Shown: piece after piece, positions 62,716 to 64,000 of the stretch
How the letters are laid out: each line of letters starts with the position of its first letter
Numbering within the stretch: the first letter of the stretch is position 1
Source of the DNA: Flavobacterium flevense
Lineage (GTDB): Bacteria; Bacteroidota; Bacteroidia; Flavobacteriales; Flavobacteriaceae
Reading direction: 5' to 3'
Assembly (NCBI RefSeq): GCF_900142775.1
Contig: NZ_FRCC01000001.1
Span: 124,001-188,000 of the forward strand
DNA: 64,000 nt
Notes under the pieces: generated by a model
The model's database searches: none
Told to the model about the DNA's origin: nothing
The model's input: the letters and a program-made list of their open reading frames with translations, nothing else
Program-made: the position numbers and the translations under genes

Positions 62716-64000
62716 TTATTCTTCTAATCTGATATCTAAACCAAGACCTTTTAATTCATGCATCAATACATTGAATGATTCAGGTAATCCCGGTTCTGGC
62801 ATAGTTTCACCTTTTACGATAGCTTCGTAAGTTTTAGCTCTACCAATTACGTCATCCGATTTAACTGTTAAGATTTCACGAAGTGTACTAGAAGCTCCAT
62901 AAGCCTCAAGTGCCCAAACCTCCATCTCTCCAAAACGCTGACCTCCAAATTGAGCTTTACCTCCAAGTGGTTGTTGAGTGATCAACGAGTATGGACCAAT
63001 AGAACGTGCGTGCATCTTATCATCAACCATGTGTCCTAATTTCAACATGTAAATTACACCCACAGTTGCTGCCTGATGGAAACGCTCACCTGTACCACCA
63101 TCATAAAGATGTGTATGTCCAAAACGTGGAATTCCAGCTTCATCAGTCAATTCATTAATTTGGTCAAGTGAAGCACCATCAAAAATTGGAGTAGCATATT
63201 TTCTACCTAATTTTTGTCCGGCCCATCCAAGAACAGTTTCATAAATTTGACCAATGTTCATACGAGAAGGTACCCCAAGTGGGTTCAACACGATATCAAC
63301 TGGTGTTCCGTCCTCAAGGAAAGGCATATCTTCGTGACGAACTATTCTTGCAACAATACCTTTGTTACCGTGACGTCCAGCCATCTTATCCCCTACTTTC
63401 AACTTACGTTTCTTAGCGATATAAACTTTAGCTAATTTCAAAATTCCTGATGGCAATTCATCTCCAACAGTAATGGTGAATTTCTCTCTTCTTAACGCTC
63501 CTTGTAAATCGTTCAACTTAATTTTATAGTTATGAATTAAATCATTCACCATTTTATTAGTTGCATCATCAGCTACCCATTGACCTTTGCTTAAGTGAGC
63601 AAAATCTTCAACAGCGTAAAGCATTTTTTGAGTGTATTTTTTACCTTTTGGTAAAACTTCTTCACCCAAATCGTTCATTACACCTTGTGATGTTTTTCCG
63701 TTTACAATTAAGAAAAGTTTTTCAATTAACCTGTCTTTTAGCTCAGTAAATTTAACTTCAAACTCCATTTCAAGTGCTCCTAAAGCATCTTTGTCCTGAG
63801 TACGTTTGCGTTTGTCTTTTACCGCTCTTGCAAATAATTTTTTGTCTAAAACTACACCGTGTAAAGATGGAGAAGCTTTTAATGAAGCATCTTTTACATC
63901 ACCAGCTTTATCCCCAAAGATTGCACGAAGCAATTTCTCTTCCGGAGTTGGATCAGATTCCCCTTTTGGTGTAATTTTTCCAATAAGAATGTCACCAGGT
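62716..64000 (-). CDS. rpoB: DNA-directed RNA polymerase subunit beta, 3' part
   Basis: The last 428 or so codons of rpoB; the gene runs off the right edge of the window. The visible part includes [19 protein letters not shown] (the beta-subunit [14 protein letters not shown] motif), [66 protein letters not shown] and a normal C-terminus. An ATG at 63933 is internal and not a start: the frame stays open to 64000 and still reads as conserved RpoB ([16 protein letters not shown]). Confidence 0.97.
   Translation of the reverse strand, partial: PGDILIGKITPKGESDPTPEEKLLRAIFGDKAGDVKDASLKASPSLHGVVLDKKLFARAVKDKRKRTQDKDALGALEMEFEVKFTELKDRLIEKLFLIVNGKTSQGVMNDLGEEVLPKGKKYTQKMLYAVEDFAHLSKGQWVADDATNKMVNDLIHNYKIKLNDLQGALRREKFTITVGDELPSGILKLAKVYIAKKRKLKVGDKMAGRHGNKGIVARIVRHEDMPFLEDGTPVDIVLNPLGVPSRMNIGQIYETVLGWAGQKLGRKYATPIFDGASLDQINELTDEAGIPRFGHTHLYDGGTGERFHQAATVGVIYMLKLGHMVDDKMHARSIGPYSLITQQPLGGKAQFGGQRFGEMEVWALEAYGASSTLREILTVKSDDVIGRAKTYEAIVKGETMPEPGLPESFNVLMHELKGLGLDIRLEE

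Noticed and set aside
1..64000. CRISPR arrays, tRNA or rRNA genes, prophage or integrase genes
   Set aside because: I looked through all spacers for regularly spaced repeats, tRNA-like arm sequences and phage-type genes and found none I could support. The repeats seen are palindromic or tandem pairs, not CRISPR.

Overview
The window reads as chromosomal DNA of a member of the Flavobacteriaceae, most likely Flavobacterium or a close relative. This is inferred from the low GC, AT-rich spacers, the Bacteroidota promoter signature (TTG, about 19-21 bp, TAnnTTTG) ahead of several genes, the near absence of Shine-Dalgarno sequences, flavobacterial protein families (DUF2279, DUF2007, DUF3467, a 1-Cys peroxiredoxin) and abundant small palindromic repeats. 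I see no prophage, plasmid backbone, CRISPR array, rRNA or tRNA. Most of the window is housekeeping sequence.

Layout. 0-10 kb: an SDR reductase, an L,D-transpeptidase lipoprotein, a PPK2 polyphosphate kinase, an outer-membrane barrel protein, a MATE exporter, the methylmalonyl-CoA mutase chaperone MeaB, an AEC carrier, a CaCA cation/proton antiporter and a peroxiredoxin. 10.6-11.9 kb: one complete IS4-family element with perfect 19-bp ends, 14 bp past the peroxiredoxin stop. 12-16.3 kb (minus): a Cof-type HAD phosphatase, a tiny two-ORF antitoxin-like unit, DUF2007, a one-domain DEAD-like ATPase, an NtrC-type regulator lacking its DNA-binding domain, and MscS. 16.3-22.2 kb: a NatA/NatB-like ABC exporter, dnaJ, grpE and hisS. 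22.4-32 kb: a MacB-type permease, prmC, ribD with an overlapping HAD phosphatase, a YigZ protein, a thioesterase, dnaA with a tyrosine phosphatase and an RsmI-like methyltransferase, then a methionine aminotransferase. 32.4-36 kb: a dienoyl-CoA-reductase-like SDR, a 0.94-kb gene-free repeat cluster, a HigBA-type toxin-antitoxin pair, udk and a DivIC/FtsB protein. 36-43.7 kb: both subunits of methylmalonyl-CoA mutase, then a minus-strand cell-wall group (lysozyme-like protein, DUF2279 protein, mltG, GNAT, dapF). 43.9-57.2 kb: a DegP/HtrA protease, a LysM-NlpC/P60 endopeptidase, two different aconitases side by side, MoxR, a SurA/PpiC foldase and prfC. 57-64 kb: a small secreted protein, DUF3467, rpoC and the 3' part of rpoB, which runs off the right edge.

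How the genes work together. mutA, mutB and MeaB form the B12-dependent propionyl-CoA/succinyl-CoA route, which meets the TCA cycle served by the two aconitases. dapF, mltG, the L,D-transpeptidase, the NlpC/P60 protein and DivIC concern peptidoglycan and division. SurA/PpiC, DegP, DnaJ and GrpE are protein quality control. ribD plus its overlapping phosphatase may supply two consecutive riboflavin steps.

No large undescribed system is evident. The most unusual items are: a structured intergenic repeat present in two diverged copies with a conserved core and variable hairpin tips; promoters placed so close to start codons (ribD, the higB-like toxin) that the mRNAs should be leaderless; a sigma-54 activator with no HTH and a changed GAFTGA loop; a single-lobe DEAD-box relative; a DnaJ with half a zinc domain; and a possible orphan antitoxin mini-operon.
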